Shown: in pieces, positions 23,532-32,394 of the stretch
Numbering within the stretch: the first letter of the stretch is position 1
Layout: each line of letters opens with the position of its first letter
NCBI GenBank assembly: GCA_007135395.1
Contig: SLIZ01000009.1
Span: 1-38,150, forward strand
Length of the DNA: 38,150 nt
Direction of reading: 5' to 3'
Source of the DNA: Wenzhouxiangellaceae bacterium
GTDB lineage: Bacteria; Pseudomonadota; Gammaproteobacteria; Xanthomonadales; Wenzhouxiangellaceae
The notes under the pieces: model-generated
Database searches by the model: none
The model's input: the letters and a program-made list of their open reading frames with translations, nothing else
What the model was told of the DNA's origin: nothing
Program-made: the position numbers and the translations under genes

Positions 23532-25265
23532 ATGATGGTCAACAAGAACCATCCGCCAAAGTGCTGGCCACCGGCAGCATCCCGTGTCGAATCTTTTTGC
23601 GGCCGGTTTTTCCTGCCCCTTCGTCGCTCCATCCTGATTGTGGCCGGATTCATCTGGTCCTCGCAGGCCCTCGGAAATTCCACCAGTCTGCTTGTCGCCG
23701 ACAGTGGCGGATTGGATCTGACAATCCTTTTCTGGATAATGGCAGGGGTCGTGGCCTTGCTGGTCTTGATGCTGATCCCGCTCAAGCGGCTCAACGGCCG
23801 GCTGAGCCATCTGGCCGAAGCCCGGGAGCAGGCACGGCAGGCATTGGCCGAATCGGAAAGCCGGTATCGGTTGCTGGCTGAAAACGCTACCGACGTGATC
23901 TGGACGGCAACCTGGCCGGATCTTCGTGTCACCTATGCCAGCCCTTCCGTCCGGCGCCTTCTGGGTCTTTCGCCGGAGGAGCTGAAGGGAACCTGCCTTT
24001 ACGACCGGATTGCACCGACAGATCATGACCGCCTTGCGCGAGCGGTGGCTTCCGGCACAACGCAACCGGCCGGCCCGGGCCTGGTCGAGATGCGGTTGCT
24101 GGATGTCAAGGGCGCCCCGGTCATTGTCGAGACCGTTTTCAATTGGACCAGCGATGAGAATGGGCAGATCGATTCGGTCCAGGGAAGTTCCCGGGATATC
24201 ACCCGGAGAAATCGGATCGAGAACGACCGAAAGGCCCGGGAGGCGATCCTTTCAGGACTTTCCAGTGCCGCCAGAAACTTGCTTGAACCCGGTGACCGGG
24301 TCGATTCCATGGGTCAGGCCCTGGCAGCCCTGGGTCAGGCCGTTGAAGTCGACCGGGTTTACGTATTCGAAAACCATGTGGACGAGGAAACCGGCAAGTT
24401 GCTGGCAAGCCAGCGATTCGAATGGGTGGGTGAAGGAATTGAGCCCCAGATCGACAATCCGGACATGCAGTCGATGAGTTACGAGGATGTCATCCCCAAC
24501 TGGTATCCGGTACTCGCCGGAGGAAAAGTTGTGCATGGGCTGGTCCGGGAAATGGGCCAGGCCGAGCGCAGGCTGCTTGAGTCCCAGGGCATTCTTTCCA
24601 TCGTGGTGGTCCCCATCATGCTTGAAGGGAAGTTCTGGGGACAGATCGGGTTCGATGACTGTAGCCGTCAACGGCGATGGGGCCAGGCCGAGATCGACGC
24701 CCTGCGAATCGCTGCCGGGACCATTGGCGGCGGGATTCGCAGCATGTATGCCGAGCAGGAACTGCAGTATCTGGCCGACACCGACACCCTCACCGGGGTT
24801 CGAAGTCGACGGGCATTCCTGGAGCGCGCCGAGGAAGCGTTCAAACTGGCCCGGCAGACCGGCAGGGCCGTGTCCCTTCTCATCATGGATATTGACCGGT
24901 TCAAATGGGTCAACGACACTTATGGCCATCCGGTCGGCGATGAAGCGCTCAAGGAATTCACCCTTGCCTGCGCCGAGGAGCTTCGCAGCTCCGATATCAT
25001 GGGCCGCATGGGGGGGGAGGAGTTTGCCATCGTCCTGGTCGGCGTTGGAAGCGAGGGGGCACGGGCTCTCGCGGAGCGGCTGAGGAAACGTGTGGCGGAA
25101 ACGCCGGTCTCAGTACAATCGGAGTGCTTCTTTCTCACCGTCAGCATCGGCGTGGCAATCCTGGAGGATTCCGACGCCGAATTTCTAAGCCTCCTCAAGC
25201 GTGCCGACAAGGCACTTTACCAGGCCAAGAATCAGGGCCGTGACCGGGTGGAGATTCTCAACTGA
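23532..25265 (+). CDS. Membrane-bound PAS-GAF-GGDEF diguanylate cyclase
   Basis: Likely makes cyclic di-GMP from two GTP. From the ATG at 23532 (GGAGGGAG just upstream) it has 577 residues; earlier in-frame starts lie inside the transporter gene. Two hydrophobic segments (about 27-48 and 62-84) frame a short periplasmic loop. A coiled linker leads to a PAS domain (about 108-226), a GAF domain (about 240-400) and a GGDEF domain (about 412-577). The active-site loop is GGEEF (494-498), D453 in MDIDRFKWVND is a metal ligand, and RSSD (485-488) five residues before the loop is an intact product-inhibition I-site. No EAL domain is present. The signal sensed is not evident. Confidence 0.92.
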   Translation: MMVNKNHPPKCWPPAASRVESFCGRFFLPLRRSILIVAGFIWSSQALGNSTSLLVADSGGLDLTILFWIMAGVVALLVLMLIPLKRLNGRLSHLAEAREQARQALAESESRYRLLAENATDVIWTATWPDLRVTYASPSVRRLLGLSPEELKGTCLYDRIAPTDHDRLARAVASGTTQPAGPGLVEMRLLDVKGAPVIVETVFNWTSDENGQIDSVQGSSRDITRRNRIENDRKAREAILSGLSSAARNLLEPGDRVDSMGQALAALGQAVEVDRVYVFENHVDEETGKLLASQRFEWVGEGIEPQIDNPDMQSMSYEDVIPNWYPVLAGGKVVHGLVREMGQAERRLLESQGILSIVVVPIMLEGKFWGQIGFDDCSRQRRWGQAEIDALRIAAGTIGGGIRSMYAEQELQYLADTDTLTGVRSRRAFLERAEEAFKLARQTGRAVSLLIMDIDRFKWVNDTYGHPVGDEALKEFTLACAEELRSSDIMGRMGGEEFAIVLVGVGSEGARALAERLRKRVAETPVSVQSECFFLTVSIGVAILEDSDAEFLSLLKRADKALYQAKNQGRDRVEILN

Positions 25266-25300
25266 TCACTTCAATATCGTTTGGCAAAATCCTGTTTTCG

Positions 25301-26668
25301 TTGGATCATTTTATTCCTGGCGGGAGGCTGTGGGGGCGGAATTTCGCTGGCACTCTGGTCGTGCTTGCGACCATGGGGGCAAGCTGCCCCGCGCTCGCCG
25401 ACGACTGGAGCTCCGACAAGGCGCTGGAGACTTTTGACCAGGTCTGGGAGAAGGTTCGGGACACCCATTTCGACTACGGTGAAATCGAGCAGCGCTGGGG
25501 CGAGGCCCGGGAGGAGCTTCGGCCAGGGGCCGCCGAAGCTGCTGACAATCAGGCATTGCGCAAGCTTCTGACAGAACTTCTCGGTCGGGTAGGCAGTTCC
25601 CACTATGCCATCGTGGAAGCATCGGTCATGGAGCATGGCCTGGACCGGGCCGACCCACCCCGAAAGGGCGGGCGTGGGCCCGGTGCAACGGGCATGACGG
25701 TGCGCGTGGTGGAAGGCCGGGTCCGGATCGTGCGGGTCGACCCTGACTCGCCCGCCGCCCGGGCCGGGCTTGAACCGGGGCAGGTCATCCGCTCCGTCGA
25801 TGAGGTGGAGCTGGATGAACGAATCGAGCGGGTCGAGGGAATGGAGCCGGGCCTGTCCAGGCGCTGGTCGGAAAGTTTTCTCGAGGCCGGGTTGAACGAT
25901 TGGCTGGGCCGCCCGTCGGCCGGCAGCACCATAGCCGTCGTGCTGGAAGAGCAGGACGGATCAACCCGGGACTTGGAGCTGACCGCCGATTCGGTGGACA
26001 GCACACCGGTGCGCCTGGGGAACCTGCCTCCGCTGAATTTCAATTTCCAGTCCGACACGCTCAACCGGAACGGTTCGTGTGTTGGCTATCTGCGTTTTTC
26101 CACCTGGGTGCCGGCACTGACCGCACGGGTTGCCGATGTGATGCCGGGTTTTGGTGAATGCGCCGGAATTGTTGTGGACCTTCGGGGAAACCCGGGCGGC
26201 GTGGCCGGCATGATAATGCCCGTGGCCGCCTACTTCGTGGATGAGCCAACCCTGCTTGGAACCATGATCAGCCCTGAAGGCAAGCTGGAGTTCCGGGCCC
26301 TTCCCAGGCGGGTTGAAATGGACGGGACACGGGTCAAGCCGTTCTCCGGCCCCCTGGCGGTCATCGTGGACGGCCTGACCGCCAGTACCTCGGAAATGTT
26401 CGCTGCCGGCATCCAGGCCACGGGCAGGGGGCGGGTTTTCGGCTCCCCCACGCCCGGGATGGCGCTGCCGGCCATGCTGGAAACACTGCCCAGCGGCGAC
26501 CGGCTGATGTATGCTTTTGCCGATTACGTGGACCCGGACGGAAACCGGGTCGAAGGGGCTGGCGTGCAGCCGGATGAGCCGATTGCTCTGACGGCTTCGA
26601 CCCTTCGTGCCGGTCAAGACGGGCCACTCGAGGCTGCAATCGAGTGGATTCAAGAAAGTGAACAGTAG
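25301..26668 (+). CDS. Secreted S41-type (C-terminal processing) peptidase homologue lacking the catalytic lysine
   Basis: Periplasmic or secreted protein of 455 residues with a signal peptide (about 1-33, ending ALA-DD), a PDZ-like domain (about 130-232, with DPDSPAARAGLEPGQVI) and an S41 core (about 255-430) with GIVVDLRGNPGG and LTASTSEMFAAG. S362 aligns with the nucleophile of E. coli Prc; the lysine expected 25 residues later is replaced by M387 (GSPTPGMALP). The protein may be inactive, or use another residue. Start is a TTG at 25301 without a strong ribosome site; later starts would shorten the signal peptide. It is followed after 34 bases by another secreted protein gene, likely in one operon. 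Confidence 0.8.
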   Translation: MDHFIPGGRLWGRNFAGTLVVLATMGASCPALADDWSSDKALETFDQVWEKVRDTHFDYGEIEQRWGEAREELRPGAAEAADNQALRKLLTELLGRVGSSHYAIVEASVMEHGLDRADPPRKGGRGPGATGMTVRVVEGRVRIVRVDPDSPAARAGLEPGQVIRSVDEVELDERIERVEGMEPGLSRRWSESFLEAGLNDWLGRPSAGSTIAVVLEEQDGSTRDLELTADSVDSTPVRLGNLPPLNFNFQSDTLNRNGSCVGYLRFSTWVPALTARVADVMPGFGECAGIVVDLRGNPGGVAGMIMPVAAYFVDEPTLLGTMISPEGKLEFRALPRRVEMDGTRVKPFSGPLAVIVDGLTASTSEMFAAGIQATGRGRVFGSPTPGMALPAMLETLPSGDRLMYAFADYVDPDGNRVEGAGVQPDEPIALTASTLRAGQDGPLEAAIEWIQESEQ

Positions 26669-26702
26669 CTGGCTCGCCCAACTAAGCGAAAGGTTTTCAA
26701 CA

Positions 26703-27497
26703 ATGTATAGCCTGAATTTAAAGTCAAATATCGTCACTGCTTCGGTGATGGTTTCCGCCCTTCTGCTCTCTGGTGCGGCTCTTGCCTCGGCAGAAAACGG
26801 GGACGAGGATCTGCCCGAAGCCCGTGAACTGCTGGATCGCCACTTCGAGGCCATGGGGGGGCGGGAGGCAGTAGAGAAGCAGGAGAATTCGACCATGAAG
26901 GGGCGTTTCGAGATGCCGGCCTCCGGGCTTGTCGGATCGATTGTCGTCGCCAGTCGGCCGACGAATGATCGGGTAAGCATCATCGAGCTGGAAGGGTTTG
27001 GAGAGATCCGGTCCGGCTACTCTTCCGAGCTGGCCTGGTCGGTGGATCCGTTTACCGGGCCCAGGCTGCTGGAAGGGGAGGAACTTCAGGCCCAGGCCGA
27101 GCAGAATGAGACCGGTGCCATGTTGCGGGAAGATTCCCACGTTGACAGCATGGAGACTGTCGAGCGAACCGAGATGGATGGTCAGGAATGCTACCGGGTT
27201 CGGGTCGAATGGAAATCCGGGCGTGAATCATTCGACTGTTATGCAACCGATTCAGGCCTGATGCTGGCAATCGAAATGACCCAGCCTTCCCCGATGGGCG
27301 AGATGAGCTCGGTCAGTCTGTTCCAGGATTACCAGGAATTCGATGGCATACAGGTTCCCACCCGGACCCTGATCCGTTCCATGGGGCAGGAGCAGGTACT
27401 GATTATCGAAAGCATTGATCTCGGCGAACCCGACGAAGCACTGTTCGAGTTGCCGGCCTCCATCCAGGCCCTGGCCGCCGATAACGCTTCGGAGTGA
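26703..27497 (+). CDS. Secreted protein of unknown function, LolA/outer-membrane-sorting-like
   Basis: A 264-residue protein with a signal peptide (about 1-30: SVMVSALLLSGAALASA). The mature part starts with a helix (ARELLDRHFEAMGGREAV) followed by alternating beta strands, a pattern seen in LolA/LolB-like and related unknown periplasmic proteins where a helix precedes an open beta sheet. A pair of cysteines (in QECYRV and DCYATD) could form a disulfide. ATG at 26703 has AAAGG ten bases upstream; a longer reading starts inside the S41 gene and lacks a signal peptide. The short spacing from the S41 gene suggests the two act together in the envelope. No enzymatic motif is seen. Confidence 0.65.
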   Translation: MYSLNLKSNIVTASVMVSALLLSGAALASAENGDEDLPEARELLDRHFEAMGGREAVEKQENSTMKGRFEMPASGLVGSIVVASRPTNDRVSIIELEGFGEIRSGYSSELAWSVDPFTGPRLLEGEELQAQAEQNETGAMLREDSHVDSMETVERTEMDGQECYRVRVEWKSGRESFDCYATDSGLMLAIEMTQPSPMGEMSSVSLFQDYQEFDGIQVPTRTLIRSMGQEQVLIIESIDLGEPDEALFELPASIQALAADNASE

Positions 27498-27552
27498 ACT
27501 CCGGCTCAAGGCTGGCCGATATGCACTCCGGCGATTGTGCCTGGCAGCGGGC

Positions 27553-27843
27553 TCAGCGCTGGTCCCGGTCGCGTTTCCTGCGCAGGGTAAAGCGCATGAT
27601 CAACAGGACCAGGAAGAAACCGAACAGGCCGATGACTATCGGGCCGAGCCAGGCTTCCCAGGAAGCCTCCTCCGGGTCGAACTCGTCCATCGGGCTCTCA
27701 TCGTCCCGGGTCATGCCCTCGGCCTCTTCATTCTGGGCCGCGGCGATGAGCGGTTCGCCCGAAATTGCCGGATTATCGGCAGCCACGGTGGTCATGCCGA
27801 AACCCAAGGTCACCAGGAGAATCAGGAAAGTTGGGGTTTTCAT
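27553..27843 (-). CDS. Small exported single-pass membrane protein
   Basis: Unrecognised 96-residue protein. An ATG at 27843 follows AAGGAG ten bases upstream. Residues 1-24 form a signal peptide (MKTPTFLILLVTLGFG..., cleavage near VAA-DN). The middle (25-63) is very acidic (NEEAEGMTRDDESPMDEFDPEE), residues about 67-86 form a membrane segment (GPIVIGLFGFFLVLLIMRF), and the tail is basic (TLRRKRDRDQR). This predicts an acidic periplasmic domain with a C-terminal membrane anchor and cytoplasmic tail. It is convergent with the preceding secreted-protein gene and divergent from dusB. Confidence 0.7.
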   Translation of the reverse strand: MKTPTFLILLVTLGFGMTTVAADNPAISGEPLIAAAQNEEAEGMTRDDESPMDEFDPEEASWEAWLGPIVIGLFGFFLVLLIMRFTLRRKRDRDQR

Positions 27844-27908
27844 CGACAATCAACTCCTTGCAAGGGATTTTGGATCGATGAAAACCATACTACAGGCAGC
27901 ATGAAGAC

Positions 27909-28901
27909 ATGAAGATCGGAAATTTCGTGATTGATCCTCCTGTCGGCCTTGCGCCGATGGCCGGGGTTACCGACAAGCCCTTCCGGCTGCTTTGCAAGCG
28001 GCTGGGGGCGGGCATGGCGGTATCGGAAATGACCACCTCGGACCCGAAACTCTGGCACACGTCAAAGTCCCGGTTTCGCATGGACCACGAGGGCGAGCCG
28101 GATCCGGTGATCGTCCAGATTGCCGGTACCCAACCCCGGCGCATGGCCGATGCGGCACGTTTCAATGTGGACCATGGTGCCCGGATCATCGATATCAACA
28201 TGGGCTGCCCGGCAAAGAAAGTCTGCAAGGCCTGGGCAGGTTCGGCCCTGATGCGTGATGAAGCGCTTGTTGGCCGGATCCTGGATGCCGTGGTGGCCGC
28301 CGTGGAAGTGCCGGTCACCCTGAAAATTCGAACCGGCTGGGCAGCCGATCAGAAAAACGCCCGGGTCATTGCCACAATCGCCGAGCAGGCGGGAATCCAG
28401 GCACTTGCCATCCACGGCCGTACCCGGGACCAGAAGTACCAGGGTCAGGCCGAGTACGACACCATCGCAGAGGTCAAGCAGCAGGTCGCGATCCCGGTGC
28501 TGGCCAATGGCGATGTGGACAGTCCCCAGGCGGCTCGAAAGGTCCTCGACTATACCGGCGCCGACGGCCTGCTGATCGGGCGGGCGGCCCAGGGGCGTCC
28601 CTGGATATTCCGGGAGATTGCCGGGTATCTTGAAACCGGGATGCAGCCCGAGCCACCGGATCTGGCCGGAATCCGGGATATCCTTTTGTCCCACCTTGCG
28701 GCTTTGTACGAGTTCTACGGAGAAGACCGGGGGGTTCGGATTGCCCGCAAGCACCTGGGCTGGTATGCCCGGGACCGCAGGGAGAATGCCGCATTCCGGG
28801 CCGTGGTCAATCGTGCCGATACCGCGGATTTACAGGTTCGACTGACCCGGGATTACTTTGATCATCTGGCGGACGGATTGGACTGGCCGGCGGCGGCCTG
28901 A
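27909..28901 (+). CDS. dusB: tRNA-dihydrouridine synthase B
   Basis: FMN enzyme of 330 residues that reduces specific uridines in tRNA to dihydrouridine using NADPH. It has a TIM-barrel with LAPMAGVTDKPFR (14-26), catalytic C100 in DINMGCPAKKV, LKIRTGW, IHGRTRDQ, ANGDVDS and LIGRAAQGRPW, all typical of Dus; the GxGSAL/KAWAGSALM pattern and length favour DusB over DusA and DusC. The ATG at 27909 starts the conserved N-terminus. In many gammaproteobacteria fis follows dusB directly; here a gene of unknown function follows. Confidence 0.92.
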   Translation: MKIGNFVIDPPVGLAPMAGVTDKPFRLLCKRLGAGMAVSEMTTSDPKLWHTSKSRFRMDHEGEPDPVIVQIAGTQPRRMADAARFNVDHGARIIDINMGCPAKKVCKAWAGSALMRDEALVGRILDAVVAAVEVPVTLKIRTGWAADQKNARVIATIAEQAGIQALAIHGRTRDQKYQGQAEYDTIAEVKQQVAIPVLANGDVDSPQAARKVLDYTGADGLLIGRAAQGRPWIFREIAGYLETGMQPEPPDLAGIRDILLSHLAALYEFYGEDRGVRIARKHLGWYARDRRENAAFRAVVNRADTADLQVRLTRDYFDHLADGLDWPAAA

Positions 28902-28955
28902 ACGGCTGTCTTCACTGGAAAATCCAGCCGGGATGCGTTGGGCTGATGTGGCAGA

Positions 28956-29804
28956 ATGAACCCGACTTGGACGAAGCGAAGCCGGATCTTGGGAAGAAAG
29001 CGCGCAATAAGGAAGGAGCCGGACAAAAGCTGGTGGACACCCAGGGAGATCGAGGAGGGTAGTACCCTGGCCGGTCGGATCGGGACGCTTGAGCTGGAGG
29101 TTTACCATGCCCCCGACGAATGGTGCGTTTCGCATGCCTGGTTTGACGAGGCCGAGGCGACACCTGAAGCACCTTTGGAGATTCGGCGTGGTGGTCTCCA
29201 GTCCGAGGAATTCGAACGTTATCTGTGCGAGGGAAAGGGGACAAGACTCCGGTTCAGTCCCGTCCTTGCCGACCGTCCGGTGGTCATTCGGCCGCGCCAG
29301 CCGGTGTTTCTCCCCAGCGGCCATGAGGCCACCATGTATATATCAACCCCGGTGGGGCTGCGTCTGGAAGTGGGGGACCCTTCCGTGTTGCTTCGGGAAA
29401 TGTCGACAATCCGACTTTCGGACACCTGGTTCGGCCCCTCGACCCGGGAAGGGGAGATCTGCTATTCCGATCGAACTCATGCCCGGCATTGTCTTGATGA
29501 CGTGCCCCGGCGCGCATACCGGGCCATTACCCCGCTTGCGATTCGCAACGATGCAGCGTCTCCCTTGCCCCTTGAGAAGATCAGCCTGCCCGTCCCTTTG
29601 CTGTCCCTGTATGGCGCCGAAGACGGAGGCCTCTGGACCCAGGCGGTTTCCCTGGTCCGGGGCAGCAATTCGGACATGGCCAATCTGACGATTGCCAGGG
29701 AAGTCCCCCATTACGGCGGCGCCGCCGAGATGATATGCGGCCCCCGCCTGGAGCATTCCCGCAGCGGCCTGGTACGGGCGTTCAGCCTGTTGTTCGGGGA
29801 CTAA
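28956..29804 (+). CDS. Unknown protein next to a MscS channel, possibly DUF432
   Basis: A 282-residue protein without signal peptide or membrane segment. The N-terminal 25 residues are very basic (KRSRILGRKRAIRKEPDK); the rest is beta-rich with acidic patches, for example RIGTLELEVYHA, RPRQPVFLPSGHEATMYIS and EICYSDRTHARH. I do not firmly recognise it. The overall look and the position 6 bases before a MscS-type gene remind me of DUF432 proteins, but this is from memory. If right, it may be a cytoplasmic partner of the channel. The ATG at 28956 lacks a strong ribosome site; a later in-frame start is possible. Confidence 0.6.
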   Translation: MNPTWTKRSRILGRKRAIRKEPDKSWWTPREIEEGSTLAGRIGTLELEVYHAPDEWCVSHAWFDEAEATPEAPLEIRRGGLQSEEFERYLCEGKGTRLRFSPVLADRPVVIRPRQPVFLPSGHEATMYISTPVGLRLEVGDPSVLLREMSTIRLSDTWFGPSTREGEICYSDRTHARHCLDDVPRRAYRAITPLAIRNDAASPLPLEKISLPVPLLSLYGAEDGGLWTQAVSLVRGSNSDMANLTIAREVPHYGGAAEMICGPRLEHSRSGLVRAFSLLFGD

Positions 29805-29810
29805 AGGCCC

Positions 29811-30701
29811 ATGACGCCCCAGGAATTCTACGAGCTTTTCGCACAAGATACGGTGCTGGCCTTGATCCGGGCAGTGCTCATGGTAATTGCCGGGCTGGCC
29901 ATAGCCACCGTTTCCGGGCGAGTGTTCAAGCGCTTTGCAGAAAATCGCCTGTCGACCCACCAGATTTTCTTTTCCCGGCGGCTTGTCTTCTACGGAATTC
30001 TCGGGCTCTTCGTGGCATCGGCCCTGAATGAGCTGGGCTTCAGTCTGGCCATACTCATGGGGGCTGCCGGAGTACTGACCGTGGCTCTCGGTTTTGCTTC
30101 CCAGACTTCGGCATCCAACCTGATCAGTGGGTTGTTCCTTATTGGTGAGAAGCCCTTCGAGGTCGGAGATATCATCCGGGTCGGACAGACTACCGGCGAA
30201 GTCCTGTCCATCGATGCCCTGTCGGTCAAGCTAAGAACCTTCGACAACCTGTTTGTACGAATCCCCAATGAAACCCTGATCAAGGGTGAGGTCACAACTC
30301 TTACTCGCTTTCCCATCCGGCGCCTGGATTTGATGGTCGGTGTTGCATACAAGGAGGATATTGGCGAGGTCCGGAGGGTTCTTTTTTCGGTCGCCGAAGG
30401 CAATCTGTTTTGCCTGGACGACCCCGCACCCCTTTTCATATTCACCGGTTTTGGCGATTCATCCCTGGACATCCAGTTTTCCGTGTGGGCGCGGCGGCAG
30501 AATTTTGTTGCCCTGCGCAATTCCATTACCGAAGACATCAAGAACGCATTCGACGATGCGGGCATCGAGATTCCCTTCCCGCACCGTTCCCTGTATGCCG
30601 GTGAAGCCACCGGCCCCTTCCCGGTTACCCTGGTCAATCCCGCCGGTTCGGACACCGACAGCCCGGAAACCGGCGTTGATCCAAAGCAGGAAGATCCATG
30701 A
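29811..30701 (+). CDS. MscS-family mechanosensitive channel
   Basis: Small-conductance mechanosensitive channel, 296 residues, that would open when membrane tension rises to release solutes. Three hydrophobic segments (about 15-38, 55-75, 78-112), the last being the pore helix GAAGVLTVALGFASQTSASNLISGLFL-type with alternating small residues. It is followed by the beta domain (about 118-175: KPFEVGDIIRVGQTTGEV, IPNETLI) and the C-terminal alpha/beta domain ending in AGIEIPFPHR (about 260). A 35-residue polar tail follows. The stop overlaps the ubiB-like ATG by 4 bases, and the gene starts 6 bases after the unknown gene upstream. Confidence 0.92.
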   Translation: MTPQEFYELFAQDTVLALIRAVLMVIAGLAIATVSGRVFKRFAENRLSTHQIFFSRRLVFYGILGLFVASALNELGFSLAILMGAAGVLTVALGFASQTSASNLISGLFLIGEKPFEVGDIIRVGQTTGEVLSIDALSVKLRTFDNLFVRIPNETLIKGEVTTLTRFPIRRLDLMVGVAYKEDIGEVRRVLFSVAEGNLFCLDDPAPLFIFTGFGDSSLDIQFSVWARRQNFVALRNSITEDIKNAFDDAGIEIPFPHRSLYAGEATGPFPVTLVNPAGSDTDSPETGVDPKQEDP

Positions 30702-32386
30702 ACCTTGAATCGGCCCCCTTTGTCGGGCGACGAATCCAGAACCTCAAGCGCTATCGGGAAATCGTCGGCGTCTTTTCCCGGCACGGTTTCGGCGAAATTA
30801 TCTACTCGCTCAACCTCAATCGCTTTCTCGATCCGGTATTCAAGAAGCGCGGGGCCACCCGGGAGCTCAGCGAGCAATCCCGCCCGGTCCGGTTTCGTCT
30901 TGCGCTGGAGGAACTGGGCAGTTCCTTCATCAAGTTCGGCCAGATCCTGGCCACCCGGCCCGACCTGTTGCCCCTGGAGTATGTGGAAGAGTTGCACAAG
31001 CTCGAAGACGAGGTTCCGGCACTGCCCTTTGAAGAAGTCCGGAAAATTGTCGAGGCCGAACTGGGTCGCAGCCTGGAAGAGGCTTTTTCCATTTTCTACG
31101 AAAAGCCGCTTGCGGCAGCCTCCATTGCCCAGATTCACGAGGGCGTGCTGCCGGAGGGGCAGGAAGTCGTCATCAAGGTTCAGCGCCCCAACCTGCGCCG
31201 GCAGATGAGGGTTGATCTTGAGATCATCCAGAACCTTGCCGAAATGGCCGAAACCCACATGGGCAGCTGGGAGATCCACAAGCCCAGCGAGATGGTGGAG
31301 CAAATCAGCATCCGCTTGATGCGGGAACTGGACTTCGGTATCGAAATGGCCCATATCGACCGATTCCGGCATCACCTGGGCGATGAAGCCAGCCTGTTCA
31401 TTCCCGAAACCGTCGACTCTCATTCCACTTCCCGGGTCCTGACCATGGACAAGGTCTCCGGGATCAAGCCTTCCCTGCGCCAGGAGCTGGAAGCCGCCGG
31501 ACATGACCCGGTGGAAATCGCCCACAATTCAGCCGACCTGATGCTCAAACAGATTTTCAGACACGGTTTTTTCCATGCCGACCCTCATGCGGGCAACCTG
31601 TTCGTGCTCGAAGACGGCCGGATCTCGTTTATCGACTTCGGCATGATGGGAACCATGACGAATTCGTTGCGCGAGAACTTTGCCGATCTGCTCTACGGCA
31701 TCGCCTCCCGGGACGAGCGCTTTACGGCAAAGGCCCTGATAGCCCTGACTGATCCCGAGGAGCGTCCGGATCAACTGGCCCTGGAGTCCGATGTTTCGAA
31801 CTTCATGACCCAGCACTTCTACCGGCCACTCAAGAAAATGCGGGTCGGCATGCTGCTCAACGATCTGATCCACCAGACCGCTCGACATGGTCTGCGGATT
31901 CCGATGGACCTGTTCATTCTCATCAAGGCCGTTTCCACCATGGAAAGCCTTGTGCGATCACTGAATCCGGATTTCGACCTGATCTCCGAGACCGAACCCC
32001 ATGTCCGGCGTATCCGCCTTGCCCGGGCGAGCCCTGGCCGGTTGGCCGAGGCCCTGTCGGAAACCGGGGCCGGTCTGTTCACGCTGTTCCGGTACCTGCC
32101 CGCCGAACTGCACAACTTCATGCGGGCCCTTGGCAATCGCAAGGCCCGCTTCGGCCTGGAACACCATGGATTACAGCCCCTGATCCGCACTCTGGATCAG
32201 GTCAGCAACCGTATTTCGTTTGCCATCGTGCTTGCCGCGTTGATCGTCGGCTCCTCCCTGATCATCCACGCCGGTATTCCACCCCACTGGAACGAGATTC
32301 CGATCATTGGCCTGATCGGCTACTGCCTGGCCGGCGTGATGGGACTGTGGTTGCTTTACTCAATCATCCGACACGGAAAAATGTAG
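30698..32386 (+). CDS. ubiB: UbiB/ABC1-family atypical kinase
   Basis: Membrane-anchored protein-kinase-like ATPase of 562 residues, required in bacteria for ubiquinone synthesis or its lipid handling. The KxGQ motif is KFGQ (79-82) in SSFIKFGQILATRPDLLP, the alanine-rich nucleotide loop is AAAS (139-142), the catalytic lysine is K160, and the metal-binding segments are FFHADPHAGNLF and ISFIDFGMMG. Two C-terminal membrane segments (about 508-530 and 537-556) anchor it. E. coli UbiB is of similar size (546). Here it is translationally coupled to a MscS channel gene (ATGA overlap) and is not near ubiE or ubiJ, so it may be a UbiB paralogue rather than the ubiquinone-specific protein. Confidence 0.82.
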   Translation: MNLESAPFVGRRIQNLKRYREIVGVFSRHGFGEIIYSLNLNRFLDPVFKKRGATRELSEQSRPVRFRLALEELGSSFIKFGQILATRPDLLPLEYVEELHKLEDEVPALPFEEVRKIVEAELGRSLEEAFSIFYEKPLAAASIAQIHEGVLPEGQEVVIKVQRPNLRRQMRVDLEIIQNLAEMAETHMGSWEIHKPSEMVEQISIRLMRELDFGIEMAHIDRFRHHLGDEASLFIPETVDSHSTSRVLTMDKVSGIKPSLRQELEAAGHDPVEIAHNSADLMLKQIFRHGFFHADPHAGNLFVLEDGRISFIDFGMMGTMTNSLRENFADLLYGIASRDERFTAKALIALTDPEERPDQLALESDVSNFMTQHFYRPLKKMRVGMLLNDLIHQTARHGLRIPMDLFILIKAVSTMESLVRSLNPDFDLISETEPHVRRIRLARASPGRLAEALSETGAGLFTLFRYLPAELHNFMRALGNRKARFGLEHHGLQPLIRTLDQVSNRISFAIVLAALIVGSSLIIHAGIPPHWNEIPIIGLIGYCLAGVMGLWLLYSIIRHGKM

Positions 32387-32394
32387 CGACGGGT

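Noticed and set aside
29990-31525. Open frame of 511 codons on the minus strand opposite mscS and ubiB
   Set aside because: It is a shadow crossing the overlap of two coupled genes with clear motifs.
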